Shown here piece after piece: positions 1 to 8,542 of a stretch of DNA of 64,000 bases (the stretch's first letter is position 1; each line of letters opens with the position of its first letter). Position numbers and translations under genes: made by a program. The notes beneath the pieces were generated by a model. The model was not told the DNA's origin. It saw only the letters and a program-made list of their open reading frames with translations, and ran no database searches. Source of the stretch: Bacteroidales bacterium (GTDB taxonomy: Bacteria > Bacteroidota > Bacteroidia > Bacteroidales > Marinifilaceae); assembly GCA_015061245.1 (NCBI GenBank), contig SUWY01000001.1, forward strand, positions 149,054 to 213,053, written 5' to 3'.

Positions 1-204
1 AACTCTTCTTTGAGTGTTGCAACCGACAATCTAAGGTTGAATACAATTAGTTATAGCGAGGGTAAGTTGCCAATTATAGATGTAATTAATGCTCAAGCAT
101 CGTGGTTGGATTCGTATACAAATGTGATTCAATACAATTACGATTTTATGGTGGCTTTAGGCCAGTATTCACGCTTGGTAGGCATGAGAGCCTCTATCGA
201 ATGA
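1..204 (+). CDS. TolC-like outer membrane efflux protein, C-terminal fragment (cut by window edge)
   Basis: The reading frame is open from base 1 and ends at a TGA at 202-204, so only the last 67 codons are present. The fragment reads as the end of a TolC/OprM-type channel: a stretch like YSEGKLPIIDVINAQ followed by a tyrosine-rich helix resembles the conserved C-terminal alpha-helical hairpin where such proteins count repeats of 'G..sylevLdaq..l..aq...v.a.ydy..a...L...G'. In the family the protein is an outer-membrane trimer that connects to an inner-membrane pump through an adaptor. Its last 11 bases overlap the end of the convergent adaptor gene. Identification rests on a short tail only. 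Confidence 0.6.
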   Translation, partial: NSSLSVATDNLRLNTISYSEGKLPIIDVINAQASWLDSYTNVIQYNYDFMVALGQYSRLVGMRASIE

Positions 205-214
205 TAGAGACTCT
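187..214. terminator. Bidirectional hairpin inside the overlapping 3' ends of two convergent genes
   Basis: AGAG, a bulged C, CTCTATC, loop GAAT, GATAGAG, a bulged A and CTCT form an almost perfect stem over 187-214, followed by TTT on the plus strand. The stop codons of both convergent genes lie inside it, so one structure could terminate both transcripts. Seen directly; termination is inferred. Confidence 0.55.
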
Positions 215-1237
215 TTGACCATTCAGAAGATTTTGAGCTCCGGCAGTAACAATTGTTTCATTGCCTGTCAGTCCTTCACTTACAATTACTTCATCTTTAT
301 CATGTAGTTGGTATATGGTTACAGGTTGGGCTTTAATTTTCTTGTCACTCTCAACAATCCATACAAATGGTGTTTGATCAGTGGCAGAGTAGCATATTGA
401 ACTTAGTGGGATAGTAACGCCTCCGTTTTGGGTGTTCTGTACTGTGAAAAGTGCTTTACATGAGAATCCGGTATGTATATTGTGAGCCAAAGGATTGAAA
501 TTCTTGTCTTTAATGCCAATCTTTACAGGTATACCTCCTCCCTCGATTGAGGCATCGACACGACTCAAAATCTCCCCTTCGTATAGAATGCCCGGCTCTG
601 TGTCAAACTCCAGTAAAATCTCCATAGGACGATTAATCCAATTTATGGCCATCTCCGGAAGTATTACTTTTATCTGTATCAGGTAAGGATTCACTAAATT
701 TACAATTGCTTGCCCGGAGCTTATCTTTTGATAGTTATTTACATACTTTTTCTCTATAAAGCCATCGAATGGAGCATATAGTCGAGTATCTCTAACCATC
801 TCTTGGGCTGCTTTGTAATTTGATTCAGCCTCTGTGTAGTTGGTTTGGCTAATCTCGTACTCCTGTTTTGAGATTGCCTGTTCATCCAAGAGTCGTTTGT
901 TGCGTTGTAGTTGAAACTCTGCAGTCTGAAATGCCGATTTTGCAGCATTCAGTTGCAGGTTGTAGTCGAATGGATCGATGGCTGCAATCAGCTCCCCTTG
1001 CTTTACCATTGCACCGGGACCGACCGGAGTTTCACTCATGGTTCCTGCCATTCTAAAGGCCAGTTCTGCACTTTCTTGTGCCTCTACAATACCAGTGTAA
1101 CTTTGTGAAGTTTGATTAAGTTGTTCAACAGTTGCAACTCTTACAGGCCTTGGCGGGGTTGAGTTGTTTGCTCCGCTTGAGCATGAAGTAATTGTAGCTA
1201 TGGTCGATGCTACAAAAATTGGTAAAATCTTTCTCAT
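194..1237 (-). CDS. RND-type efflux periplasmic adaptor lipoprotein (HlyD/MFP family)
   Basis: A 347-residue membrane fusion protein. The start gives a lipoprotein signal with lipobox ending at Cys19 (TSC then S), so it should be anchored to a membrane on the periplasmic side. Residues about 60-90 form the split biotinyl-lipoyl domain (GTMSETPVGPGAMVKQGEL), about 95-150 a coiled-coil hairpin rich in Q, E and A, and LYAPFDGFI near 153 is the second lipoyl half. Such adaptors link RND pumps to TolC channels. Its stop overlaps the convergent TolC-like gene by 11 bp. No RND pump gene follows it on its own strand, so the pump partner is either outside the window or encoded elsewhere. It lies 52 bp downstream of queF. 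Confidence 0.85.
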   Translation of the reverse strand: MRKILPIFVASTIATITSCSSGANNSTPPRPVRVATVEQLNQTSQSYTGIVEAQESAELAFRMAGTMSETPVGPGAMVKQGELIAAIDPFDYNLQLNAAKSAFQTAEFQLQRNKRLLDEQAISKQEYEISQTNYTEAESNYKAAQEMVRDTRLYAPFDGFIEKKYVNNYQKISSGQAIVNLVNPYLIQIKVILPEMAINWINRPMEILLEFDTEPGILYEGEILSRVDASIEGGGIPVKIGIKDKNFNPLAHNIHTGFSCKALFTVQNTQNGGVTIPLSSICYSATDQTPFVWIVESDKKIKAQPVTIYQLHDKDEVIVSEGLTGNETIVTAGAQNLLNGQRVSIIR

Positions 1238-1289
1238 AGTCTATGAATCTATTTAATCCTTAGACTATACGAAAAGGTGTTACTTATGG

Positions 1290-2183
1290 TTATCTTCTGA
1301 ATGTAGGGGAGTCGTTGTACTTGTGATTTTGTAGAGTCTGGTTCAGTAACTCTTGGTTAGAGGCTCTGCATGGGCATATATCAATTCCTCCGCGACGGGT
1401 GTATAGACAGGTTACTGCCAATTCGTCGGGGTGAAACATATCGCTGAGTCGTTTGTAGATCATTTCACATATCTCTTCGTGGAAGTGGTTCTCGTCGCGA
1501 AGTGATATGATATATTTGATAAAACTTTCGATAGTGGGAATATTATCGCCCTTTATGTATAGATATACGCTTCCCCAGTCAGGTTGTTTGGTAACTTTAC
1601 AGTTGCTCTTTAATAGGTGCGTGCAATAGCGCTCTTCTCCATTTGTGCAACTTTCCTGTAGTAGTGCAGGAGTCTCTGTATAGTTGGAGATTTGAATATT
1701 ATATGTGTCAAGTTGGTTGTCAATGCAACGGTATCCCTCATAGCCTGTTAGGGGTTGTTGGGGATATGTGTATTCGAATATTCCGAGTTGTACTTCGGTT
1801 TTAAGTGCATTTTGCAAATCTCTCTTGACACGAGATATAAACTCTTTAATAGCAAACTCTTTGGTCGTTCCCAATCGTTCCATGTTGAACGATGCCAGGT
1901 AGAGTTTCAATGATTTACTCTCAACGATATATTGAGAGGTTGAGGGATAGACAATCTTTAGAATAAATGTAACAGGTACTCCGCTATCTGTAAGTACACT
2001 ACACTCATATGCATGCCATGTGTCATAGCCGCAGAAAAGGTTATCAGGATTGGTTATTCCATATATATCCCTATTGAGATGACGAGGAATAGGTACTAAA
2101 ATTTCAGGACAATAACATTTGGGATACCCAATGGTTTTTCCCAGAATCTTTCCCTCGTCAACCTCAATATCAACACTCTTCAT
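1290..2183 (-). CDS. queF: NADPH-dependent 7-cyano-7-deazaguanine reductase QueF (long form)
   Basis: Reduces preQ0 to preQ1, the last free-base step of queuosine biosynthesis, in the cytoplasm. The 297-residue length fits the two-domain (YqcD) form of about 280 residues. ESKSLKLYL at 88-96 is the QueF signature; Cys195 in LKSNC and Asp202 in QPDWGS match the thioimide-forming cysteine and the catalytic aspartate; FHEEICE at 234-240 fits the nucleobase-binding glutamate region. The start lies 17 bp after the ABC transporter gene, indicating co-transcription from upstream. It pairs functionally with tgt at 15 kb, which inserts preQ1 into tRNA. No preQ1 riboswitch is visible in the 17-bp gap. 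Confidence 0.96.
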   Translation of the reverse strand: MKSVDIEVDEGKILGKTIGYPKCYCPEILVPIPRHLNRDIYGITNPDNLFCGYDTWHAYECSVLTDSGVPVTFILKIVYPSTSQYIVESKSLKLYLASFNMERLGTTKEFAIKEFISRVKRDLQNALKTEVQLGIFEYTYPQQPLTGYEGYRCIDNQLDTYNIQISNYTETPALLQESCTNGEERYCTHLLKSNCKVTKQPDWGSVYLYIKGDNIPTIESFIKYIISLRDENHFHEEICEMIYKRLSDMFHPDELAVTCLYTRRGGIDICPCRASNQELLNQTLQNHKYNDSPTFRR

Positions 2184-2200
2184 GTCGCAAAGTTTAATCT

Positions 2201-4030
2201 TTAAAAGTTCTGCATTTGATAGAGCTTGGTATATATGCCATTAAGGGCAAGCAACTCCTCGTGGGTTCCTCGCTCAACAATCTCACCCTCGTGGAATACA
2301 CAAATCATATCTGCATTCTTGATGGTAGAGAGACGGTGTGCAATAACCAATGAAGTTCGGTTCTGCATCAACTTATCAAGTGCGTCTTGTACAAGTTTCT
2401 CTGATTCAGTGTCGAGTGCAGATGTAGCCTCGTCCAAAATCATAAGTGGCGGATTTTTAAGGACAGCTCGTGCAATACTTAGGCGCTGACGTTGTCCACC
2501 ACTTAATTTACTGCCTCGATCGCCAATAACGGTTTGATAACCATTTTCTGTTTGTAGGATAAAGTCGTGGGCATTTGCAATTCTTGCAGCAGCCTCGACC
2601 TGCTCCTGAGTTGCATTATTAACTCCGAATGCTATGTTATTGAAAATGGTGTCGTTAAATAGGATTGGGTCTTGGTTGACATTTCCAATGATTTCGCGAA
2701 GGTCGTGAATCTTATAGTCGCGGATATCATGGCCATCAACAGAGATAGATCCACTTTTTACATCGTAGAAACGAGGTAGAAGATCTACAAATGTACTCTT
2801 TCCAGAACCGGATTGTCCTACCAAAGCGACGGTTTTTCCTTTTGGGATTGTTACTGATACACTCTTCAGTACATCGCGCTCCTCATTATATCCGAATGTA
2901 ACATTCTTGTACTCAATGCCATTATTGAATACTTGAAGAGGTAGAGCATCTTTTTTCTCTTTAATGCTGTTCTCTGCATTGAGGATTACATCAATTCTGT
3001 CCATTGCAGCCATTCCCTTCTCTACATTGTAGTATGCTTGAGATAGGTTCTTTGCGGGATTGATGATAGAGTAGAACATTGCAATATAACCAATAAAGGC
3101 CTCTGCTGCCAATCCGCCAACCTGGTTAAGAATTAGAAGACCTCCAAACCACAATACCAATACAATAACTCCTGTTCCTAAGAATTCGCTCATAGGGTGT
3201 GCCATTGAACGACGAATCATAAGGCGGTTTTGGATCTTTCTGTATTGTTCAATCTCGCCATTGAAACGCTCAGAGATTCTCTCCTCGGCATTGAAGGCTT
3301 TAATGATTCGTAAACCTGAGAGGGTCTCTTCGGTATTGGCTAAGATATCGCCCATCTTATTTTGTCCCTCCATGGATTTGCGTTTAAGGCTCTTTCCTAC
3401 TCGTCCAATGAGCAGACCCATGACAGGTAGCATTACCAATGCAAATAGGGTAAGGGGCCAACTGATATAGAGCATTGCTCCCAGGTAGACAAGTATAAGG
3501 ATTGGGCTTTGGAATAACATATCCAATGAACTCATAACCGAGGCCTCAACCTCTTGAACATCGGTTGTCATCCTTGCAATCATATCACCTTTTCGCTCTT
3601 CTGAGAAGAATGGAATAGGTAGTGCCAATATCTTCTTGTAGATCTTTTTTCTGATATCGCGAACAACGCCATTTCTGATGTTGATAAGCTCACGCGATGC
3701 CAAAAACATAAATCCGGTCTTAAGTGCAGTAGTGAATACAGCAAAACCTCCGATAATAAGCAATGTGTTGGTTCCTCCGAAACTCTCAATGCAGTAAGTA
3801 ATCATATATGCCATATGGTTCTTAATCGATGAGGTCAAGTGTCCCATGTCAAAAGTTCCAGGGTCATATACCATTTCGTTCGTTCCGAACAGAATTCCAA
3901 GAATGGGTATCAGCATAACAATACTGAGTGTACCAAATAGTGCACTCAGTAAGTTAAATAGGATACTCTTTACCATTCTTCCCCTGTAGGGCATACAAAA
4001 GCGCTTCAGGAGAGTCTTTAAAGATTTCAT
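2201..4030 (-). CDS. ABC exporter, fused permease and ATPase (MsbA-like)
   Basis: A 609-residue half-transporter. An N-terminal membrane domain with about six segments (25-50, 88-112, 168-205, 285-325) is followed by an ATPase with Walker A GQSGSGKS at 405-412, signature LSGGQ at 509-513, Walker B LMILDE at 529-534 and the switch histidine H565. The fold is that of type IV exporters such as MsbA, which flip lipids or export drugs across the inner membrane as homodimers. The substrate cannot be read from sequence; the absence of any other lipid A flippase in view makes an MsbA role possible but unproven. Its start codon overlaps the stop of purB by one base. Confidence 0.92.
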   Translation of the reverse strand: MKSLKTLLKRFCMPYRGRMVKSILFNLLSALFGTLSIVMLIPILGILFGTNEMVYDPGTFDMGHLTSSIKNHMAYMITYCIESFGGTNTLLIIGGFAVFTTALKTGFMFLASRELINIRNGVVRDIRKKIYKKILALPIPFFSEERKGDMIARMTTDVQEVEASVMSSLDMLFQSPILILVYLGAMLYISWPLTLFALVMLPVMGLLIGRVGKSLKRKSMEGQNKMGDILANTEETLSGLRIIKAFNAEERISERFNGEIEQYRKIQNRLMIRRSMAHPMSEFLGTGVIVLVLWFGGLLILNQVGGLAAEAFIGYIAMFYSIINPAKNLSQAYYNVEKGMAAMDRIDVILNAENSIKEKKDALPLQVFNNGIEYKNVTFGYNEERDVLKSVSVTIPKGKTVALVGQSGSGKSTFVDLLPRFYDVKSGSISVDGHDIRDYKIHDLREIIGNVNQDPILFNDTIFNNIAFGVNNATQEQVEAAARIANAHDFILQTENGYQTVIGDRGSKLSGGQRQRLSIARAVLKNPPLMILDEATSALDTESEKLVQDALDKLMQNRTSLVIAHRLSTIKNADMICVFHEGEIVERGTHEELLALNGIYTKLYQMQNF

Positions 4031-5367
4031 TATATACCCGTATAGTTAGAAGGTGTAATCTCTTTTAGTTGATTCTTTAGGCTATCAGAAACCTCAAGAG
4101 TATCAATGAACTCGGCAATTGATTGCTGTGTTACATGAGTATTGGTTCTGGTTAATGCCTTCAGTGCCTCGTATGGGTTTGGATATGCCTCTCTACGAAG
4201 GATGGTTTGAATTGCCTCGGCAACAACCGCCCAGTTCTCTTCAAGGTCTTGTGCAATTGCGTCTGGATTGATAATCAATTTGTTCAATCCTTTCAATGTT
4301 GATTTGATTGCAATGATAGAGTGGGCAAATGGTACGCCTACATTTCTTATTACGGTTGAATCTGTCAAATCACGCTGAAGTCTTGATACAGGTAGTTTTG
4401 TTGCCAAATGCTCAAATATTGCATTTGCCAATCCCAAATTACCCTCCGAGTTCTCGTAGTCAATGGGGTTAACTTTATGTGGCATTGCCGAAGAACCAAC
4501 CTCACCTGCTTTAATCTTTTGTTTAAAGTAGTTCATTGAGATGTAGGTCCAGAAATCTCTGTCAAGATCCAATATGATTGTGTTGATTCTTCTAAGACCG
4601 TCGCATAGAGCAGCAAAGTTGTCGTAGTTAGATATCTGAGTGGTGTACTCCTCGCGCTCAATATTTAACTTCTCTTTCAAGAATTTTTTACCGAACGATG
4701 ACCAATCATACTCTGGATATGCTACGTGATGAGCATTAAAGTTACCGGTAGCACCTCCAAATTTTCCTGACATAGGGGTAGCTTTCAATAACTCTAATTG
4801 ACGCTCAATTCTGTAAATAAATACCTGAATCTCTTTACCTAATCTGGTAGGTGATGCTGGTTGTCCATGGGTTTTTGCCAACATTGGAACATTGTTCCAT
4901 TCGTTTGCCAACTCCTTCAACTTGTTAAGAAGTTCATCCAAAACAGGGTAGTAAACCTCGTTCAAGGCATCCTGACAAAGGCATGGAAGAGAGGTATTGT
5001 TAATGTCCTGTGAAGTTAAGCCAAAGTGGATAAACTCTTTGAACGGTTGCAGGTTCAAATTGTCAAATCTGCGTTTGATAAAATACTCAACTGCCTTTAC
5101 ATCGTGGTTGGTGGTCTTCTCAATCTCTTTAACCTCCTCGGCATCGGCAACTGAAAAATTCTGGTATATTTTACGAAGCTCTTCGAAATATACGTGGTCA
5201 AATTTTGTGAGTTGCGGTAAAGGTAGTTCGCATAGAGTAATGAAATACTCAATCTCAACCTTAACTCTGTACTTTATTAGTGCATACTCAGAGAAGTATG
5301 CTGATAGTGACTCTACTTTGTCGCGATAACGTCCGTCAATGGGTGATATTGCTGTAAGTGATTCCAT
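4030..5367 (-). CDS. purB: Adenylosuccinate lyase
   Basis: Cleaves SAICAR to AICAR and adenylosuccinate to AMP, releasing fumarate, in the cytosolic purine pathway. The 445-residue protein has the fumarase/aspartase superfamily signature GSSAMPHKVNP at 291-301, the TSQD motif at 118-121 and THGQPAS around His167, a catalytic residue. It is the long (E. coli-like) class by length and by the N-terminal LTAISPIDGRY. It sits 5 bp after the TetR gene and overlaps the ABC exporter by a base, so the row is tightly co-transcribed. The substrate-producing enzyme purC is in the same window at 61 kb. Confidence 0.97.
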   Translation of the reverse strand: MESLTAISPIDGRYRDKVESLSAYFSEYALIKYRVKVEIEYFITLCELPLPQLTKFDHVYFEELRKIYQNFSVADAEEVKEIEKTTNHDVKAVEYFIKRRFDNLNLQPFKEFIHFGLTSQDINNTSLPCLCQDALNEVYYPVLDELLNKLKELANEWNNVPMLAKTHGQPASPTRLGKEIQVFIYRIERQLELLKATPMSGKFGGATGNFNAHHVAYPEYDWSSFGKKFLKEKLNIEREEYTTQISNYDNFAALCDGLRRINTIILDLDRDFWTYISMNYFKQKIKAGEVGSSAMPHKVNPIDYENSEGNLGLANAIFEHLATKLPVSRLQRDLTDSTVIRNVGVPFAHSIIAIKSTLKGLNKLIINPDAIAQDLEENWAVVAEAIQTILRREAYPNPYEALKALTRTNTHVTQQSIAEFIDTLEVSDSLKNQLKEITPSNYTGI

Positions 5368-5372
5368 AAGTG

Positions 5373-5966
5373 TTATTTAGTTTTGTTTAATATTCCATTA
5401 AAGAGCATATCTATATACTCCTTTAACATAGAGTATGTTCTTACACGATTGTTTCTGAGAATAAAAGGTTGCTCCAAACTCTTCAACATTCTCAGGATGG
5501 TGCGGGAAAAGTCTTCTGTGTTTGAGCAGTAGAAGATTCCCTCCTCTTTTCCTCTCTTTATGATATCATGCAGAATATGAGTCTCTGCAATGTCGATAGG
5601 CTTTCTTCGTTGCTCAAGTTGCAATTGATTATATATAAACTCATATCTTATATATCTGTTTCTTCTTATCAGATTGTCAATAATGTTGAACCTGGTCAAG
5701 ATATGCAATCTTAATCGTCTATCTGCAGGCATGGTTGAATTCTTAATTTCATCCAGTCTGCTGATGATGCGTTTAGCCTCATCTTCAACTACGTATTGGA
5801 GAATCTCCTCTTTGCTTTGGAAGTGCATATAGAGAGTACGACGACTCATCTCTGCTTTTTCGGCAATGGTGTTCATTGTGGTTTTCAGGAAGTTGTTTGT
5901 CGCAAACAACTCCCTGGCAACCTCAATTATTTTATTTCGAGTTCTAACCGTTTTACTCGTCTCCAT
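5373..5966 (-). CDS. TetR/AcrR-family transcriptional regulator
   Basis: A 197-residue one-component regulator. The N-terminal helix-turn-helix covers about residues 10-57 (MNTIAEKAEMSRRTLYMHF, recognition helix SRRTLYMHF), and the rest should be the all-helical ligand-binding and dimer domain. It lies between adk (23 bp gap) and purB (5 bp gap) on the same strand, so it is probably expressed with housekeeping genes; it might control the ABC exporter two genes downstream or the RND adaptor further on, but nothing in the sequence shows the operator or inducer. Confidence 0.9.
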   Translation of the reverse strand: METSKTVRTRNKIIEVARELFATNNFLKTTMNTIAEKAEMSRRTLYMHFQSKEEILQYVVEDEAKRIISRLDEIKNSTMPADRRLRLHILTRFNIIDNLIRRNRYIRYEFIYNQLQLEQRRKPIDIAETHILHDIIKRGKEEGIFYCSNTEDFSRTILRMLKSLEQPFILRNNRVRTYSMLKEYIDMLFNGILNKTK

Positions 5967-5989
5967 AATGGTCTAAAACACCCCTTTAT

Positions 5990-6565
5990 TTACTTGTTAA
6001 AACCTAGTGCTTCATCAAAGATTCTTACGGTTCTCTCTGGAGGACCGATGGAATCAATCTCAAAACATATATTCTCGTTTTTGAAATAGTCGAATACAGG
6101 TAGAGTTTTTGCTTCGTACTCTTTGAAACGGTTCAATATAACCTCTTCTGTGTCATCAGGACGATTCTCAATTTCGGCACGTCTTAACATACGCTCCATA
6201 AGAATCTCTTGTGGTACATCCAACTTGACGAATGCATTTAGTGGAGTGCCATTCTCTTTTAGCATTTTGCTTAGAGCCTCTGCTTGTGTAACAGTACGAG
6301 GAAATCCATCAAAAATGAAACCGAATGACTCAGTAGACTCACTCTCAATTCGTTTTTGAATCATTTTTATTACGATATCATCAGATAGAAGAGCTCCGCT
6401 ATTGATGATCTCTGCAGCCATTTTACCAAGTTCAGTCTGGTCTGCAATCTCTTGTCTAATCATATCGCCGGTTGAAAGATGGATGAAACCATATTTTTCA
6501 ACCAAATTTTTAGCCAAAGTTCCTTTTCCTGATCCAGGAGGGCCAAATAGTGCTAAATTGTACAT
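5990..6565 (-). CDS. adk: Adenylate kinase, short form
   Basis: Catalyses ATP + AMP to 2 ADP in the cytoplasm. P-loop GPPGSGKGT is at 8-16, the AMP-binding arginine segment TGDMIR at 32-37, and DGFPRT at 86-91. At 191 residues it lacks the long LID insertion of the 214-residue E. coli enzyme; only a short turn around residues 130-142 (RAEIENRPDD) replaces it, so it has no zinc-finger lid. It has a TAnnTTTG motif 48-55 bp upstream and heads the row adk-tetR-purB-ABC-queF. Confidence 0.96.
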   Translation of the reverse strand: MYNLALFGPPGSGKGTLAKNLVEKYGFIHLSTGDMIRQEIADQTELGKMAAEIINSGALLSDDIVIKMIQKRIESESTESFGFIFDGFPRTVTQAEALSKMLKENGTPLNAFVKLDVPQEILMERMLRRAEIENRPDDTEEVILNRFKEYEAKTLPVFDYFKNENICFEIDSIGPPERTVRIFDEALGFNK

Positions 6566-6612
6566 CTTTTAATGCTTTTATAAGTTTGTTTTAGGTATAA
6601 AAAATAGTCGCT

Positions 6613-6620
6613 CAAAGTTA
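6613..6620 (-). promoter_or_regulatory. Candidate -7 element for adk
   Basis: TAACTTTG on the minus strand fits the Bacteroidota consensus TAnnTTTG and lies about 48 bp upstream of the adk ATG, in the only gap (66 bp) before the adk gene row. Confidence 0.6.
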
Positions 6621-6631
6621 GTAAAAAAATC

Positions 6632-8539
6632 TTATTTGTACACACTCATTTGCGGTTTTTCTATGCTGTAGTCGTGGAAGCCATTCTTGCTCCAGCTGCT
6701 GATAAGGGAGCTGAAATCGCGTGAGCGACCTACATTTGGTACTCGTGGGTAGTATGCCAATCTAATAGATAGATTTTTGATAAGAAGATAGTTGTTTTGT
6801 ATGTTGAATTGCATTCCAACTCCGAAGTAACTTTTACTCTTAAATATTGATTTATCTCTTTCTGCAACTACCCCCATGTCAACAAATGCGCCAATTGCTA
6901 CTCTGAAGTCGTATTTAAGGCGAGGAGAGAAGGCTGTTGCACCTATTGATAGTCCAAGTTTTTGGTCCCCATAGAGCGAGTCTGCACGGAAGCCGCGAAT
7001 CTCCTCGTCTTCTATGAAAATGTTCTCTTTGGGGTAGCGTTTATATCCGTTCGTGTATGTGGCTTTTGCGTATATTCTGTATGTGAAATCCGCAAGCGGC
7101 AGAGGGTTGCTTATATGCTCTCCGGTTATTTTTATCATACCTCGGTTAAAACCATATAGGGTGTTTACAAATGATCCTAATGTTAATGAGGCTCCATAAT
7201 AACGTTCTGTTTCATGGTTAAAATAGGAGTAATTTCCGAAGAGTTCAATATAGCCTGAGGGATGTAATTCGCTCCACTCATAACCTCCGCTGAATCCAAT
7301 GTTGAATCCGGTAGGTACGAATTCACTTCGCCCTAAGTCAAATATCTGTATACCTTTATAGTATTTTAATGATGTGTATTGAAGTGTCAATAATAGGTTT
7401 AATCTATCTCGGTAGAAGTGTAGCTCATCTAAACTGATGGTGTCAGTACGGTTTTTATTGTTTGTGCCGTATAAGATTCCTGTTACATGTAGGGTTCGAT
7501 TGAAGCGATTCTTCTCCTTGAAGAGAAATGAACGTCCTGCCCAGATCTCTTCTGCTCTGTAGTTGAACTTCTCCTCAACCCAGTCTACATTCTTGTCGGG
7601 TAAATCATATGAGTAGTAAACGCGTTCAAAGTTGATACCTCCGGCCCATTTTGTCTCGTTTGTCAAAAATGGACGTTCAATGCCAATTGAAAGAAGTTTG
7701 TCTATATCGTCGTTCCTGTAGTAAACCGATGCGTTAATGTGTGTTCCAACTATGTTAGGGTACTCAAATCTGAATATATTTCCGCATCGTTTCCATTTGT
7801 CTGTGTTATATTTGAATCTATATTCAATATATTGTCCCAAGCCGAACATATTGGTGTTTGAAACCTCGCCCTCAAAAGAGTGTGAAAAGTCGCTCTCTAC
7901 GGCGCCATTCCATGAGAAGTTATCTTTGCATATGACATCCATTATTACGCAGTTAGGATTGTTCGGATCCTGGGTCAGGGTTATTAGGACATCGTCGATA
8001 TTTTTAAGGGTTTTGAGCGATATCTCCTCTTGTACCAAAGTGAATGGATTTACTTCAGAGCCTATTTTGGTGGTAAGTTGTCGGGTTATAAGTCTCTTTG
8101 AAGTTTTGATATGTGTCGCATTGACAACCTTTTTATGCCATGCCATTGCTTTATAGTCAGGGGTGATTGTGTCGTATACGCTCATCCCGTATGGTGGTAA
8201 TACCCTTACATTTACTTTGGAAATTGTTTTACCTTTAAACTCCTCGAATCTGCGTGCTGCATTAAGTGTTGGATCTATAACAGCTTGCGACTTTGCCGGG
8301 GAGATGACCCAGCGGCTTATCTGTTTCCCAACTCCTGTTTTGCGGCTACTAATGTATTCACGCCAGAAGTCGTTAGTTTGATTGTCGATACATATAGAGT
8401 CTTGTAGTTTGAGGGTATCGCTCTTGAAATAGACCTTTTTGTTTTTTGTCTCTAAGGTATCGGTAATAGTTTGTCTTTGTCCGAGAAGAAGCGGACATAC
8501 AAGAAATGATAGTAGTATAGAGACAATTACCTTACGCAT
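6632..8539 (-). CDS. POTRA-like domain plus outer membrane beta-barrel protein (BamA/TamA-like)
   Basis: A 635-residue protein with a signal peptide at 1-20 (ends LLGQ). Residues about 95-215 contain a POTRA-like segment (FKGKTISKVNVRVLPP, then KTSKRLITRQLTTKIGSEVNPFTLVQEEISLKTL cut here in two pieces of a start-of-strand pattern). From about 216 onward it is a run of amphipathic strands with aromatic girdles (FGLGQYIEYRFKYN, NIQNNYLLIKNLSIRLAYYP), as in Omp85-type barrels. It starts 3 bp after the patatin/barrel gene and is surely translated with it. A role in lipid or protein transfer at the outer membrane is inferred; no specific family member is recognised. Confidence 0.65.
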   Translation of the reverse strand: MRKVIVSILLSFLVCPLLLGQRQTITDTLETKNKKVYFKSDTLKLQDSICIDNQTNDFWREYISSRKTGVGKQISRWVISPAKSQAVIDPTLNAARRFEEFKGKTISKVNVRVLPPYGMSVYDTITPDYKAMAWHKKVVNATHIKTSKRLITRQLTTKIGSEVNPFTLVQEEISLKTLKNIDDVLITLTQDPNNPNCVIMDVICKDNFSWNGAVESDFSHSFEGEVSNTNMFGLGQYIEYRFKYNTDKWKRCGNIFRFEYPNIVGTHINASVYYRNDDIDKLLSIGIERPFLTNETKWAGGINFERVYYSYDLPDKNVDWVEEKFNYRAEEIWAGRSFLFKEKNRFNRTLHVTGILYGTNNKNRTDTISLDELHFYRDRLNLLLTLQYTSLKYYKGIQIFDLGRSEFVPTGFNIGFSGGYEWSELHPSGYIELFGNYSYFNHETERYYGASLTLGSFVNTLYGFNRGMIKITGEHISNPLPLADFTYRIYAKATYTNGYKRYPKENIFIEDEEIRGFRADSLYGDQKLGLSIGATAFSPRLKYDFRVAIGAFVDMGVVAERDKSIFKSKSYFGVGMQFNIQNNYLLIKNLSIRLAYYPRVPNVGRSRDFSSLISSWSKNGFHDYSIEKPQMSVYK

Positions 8540-8542
8540 ATC

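Noticed and set aside
2184..2200. preQ1 riboswitch before queF
   Set aside because: The gap is only 17 bp inside a gene row; also none seen before tgt.
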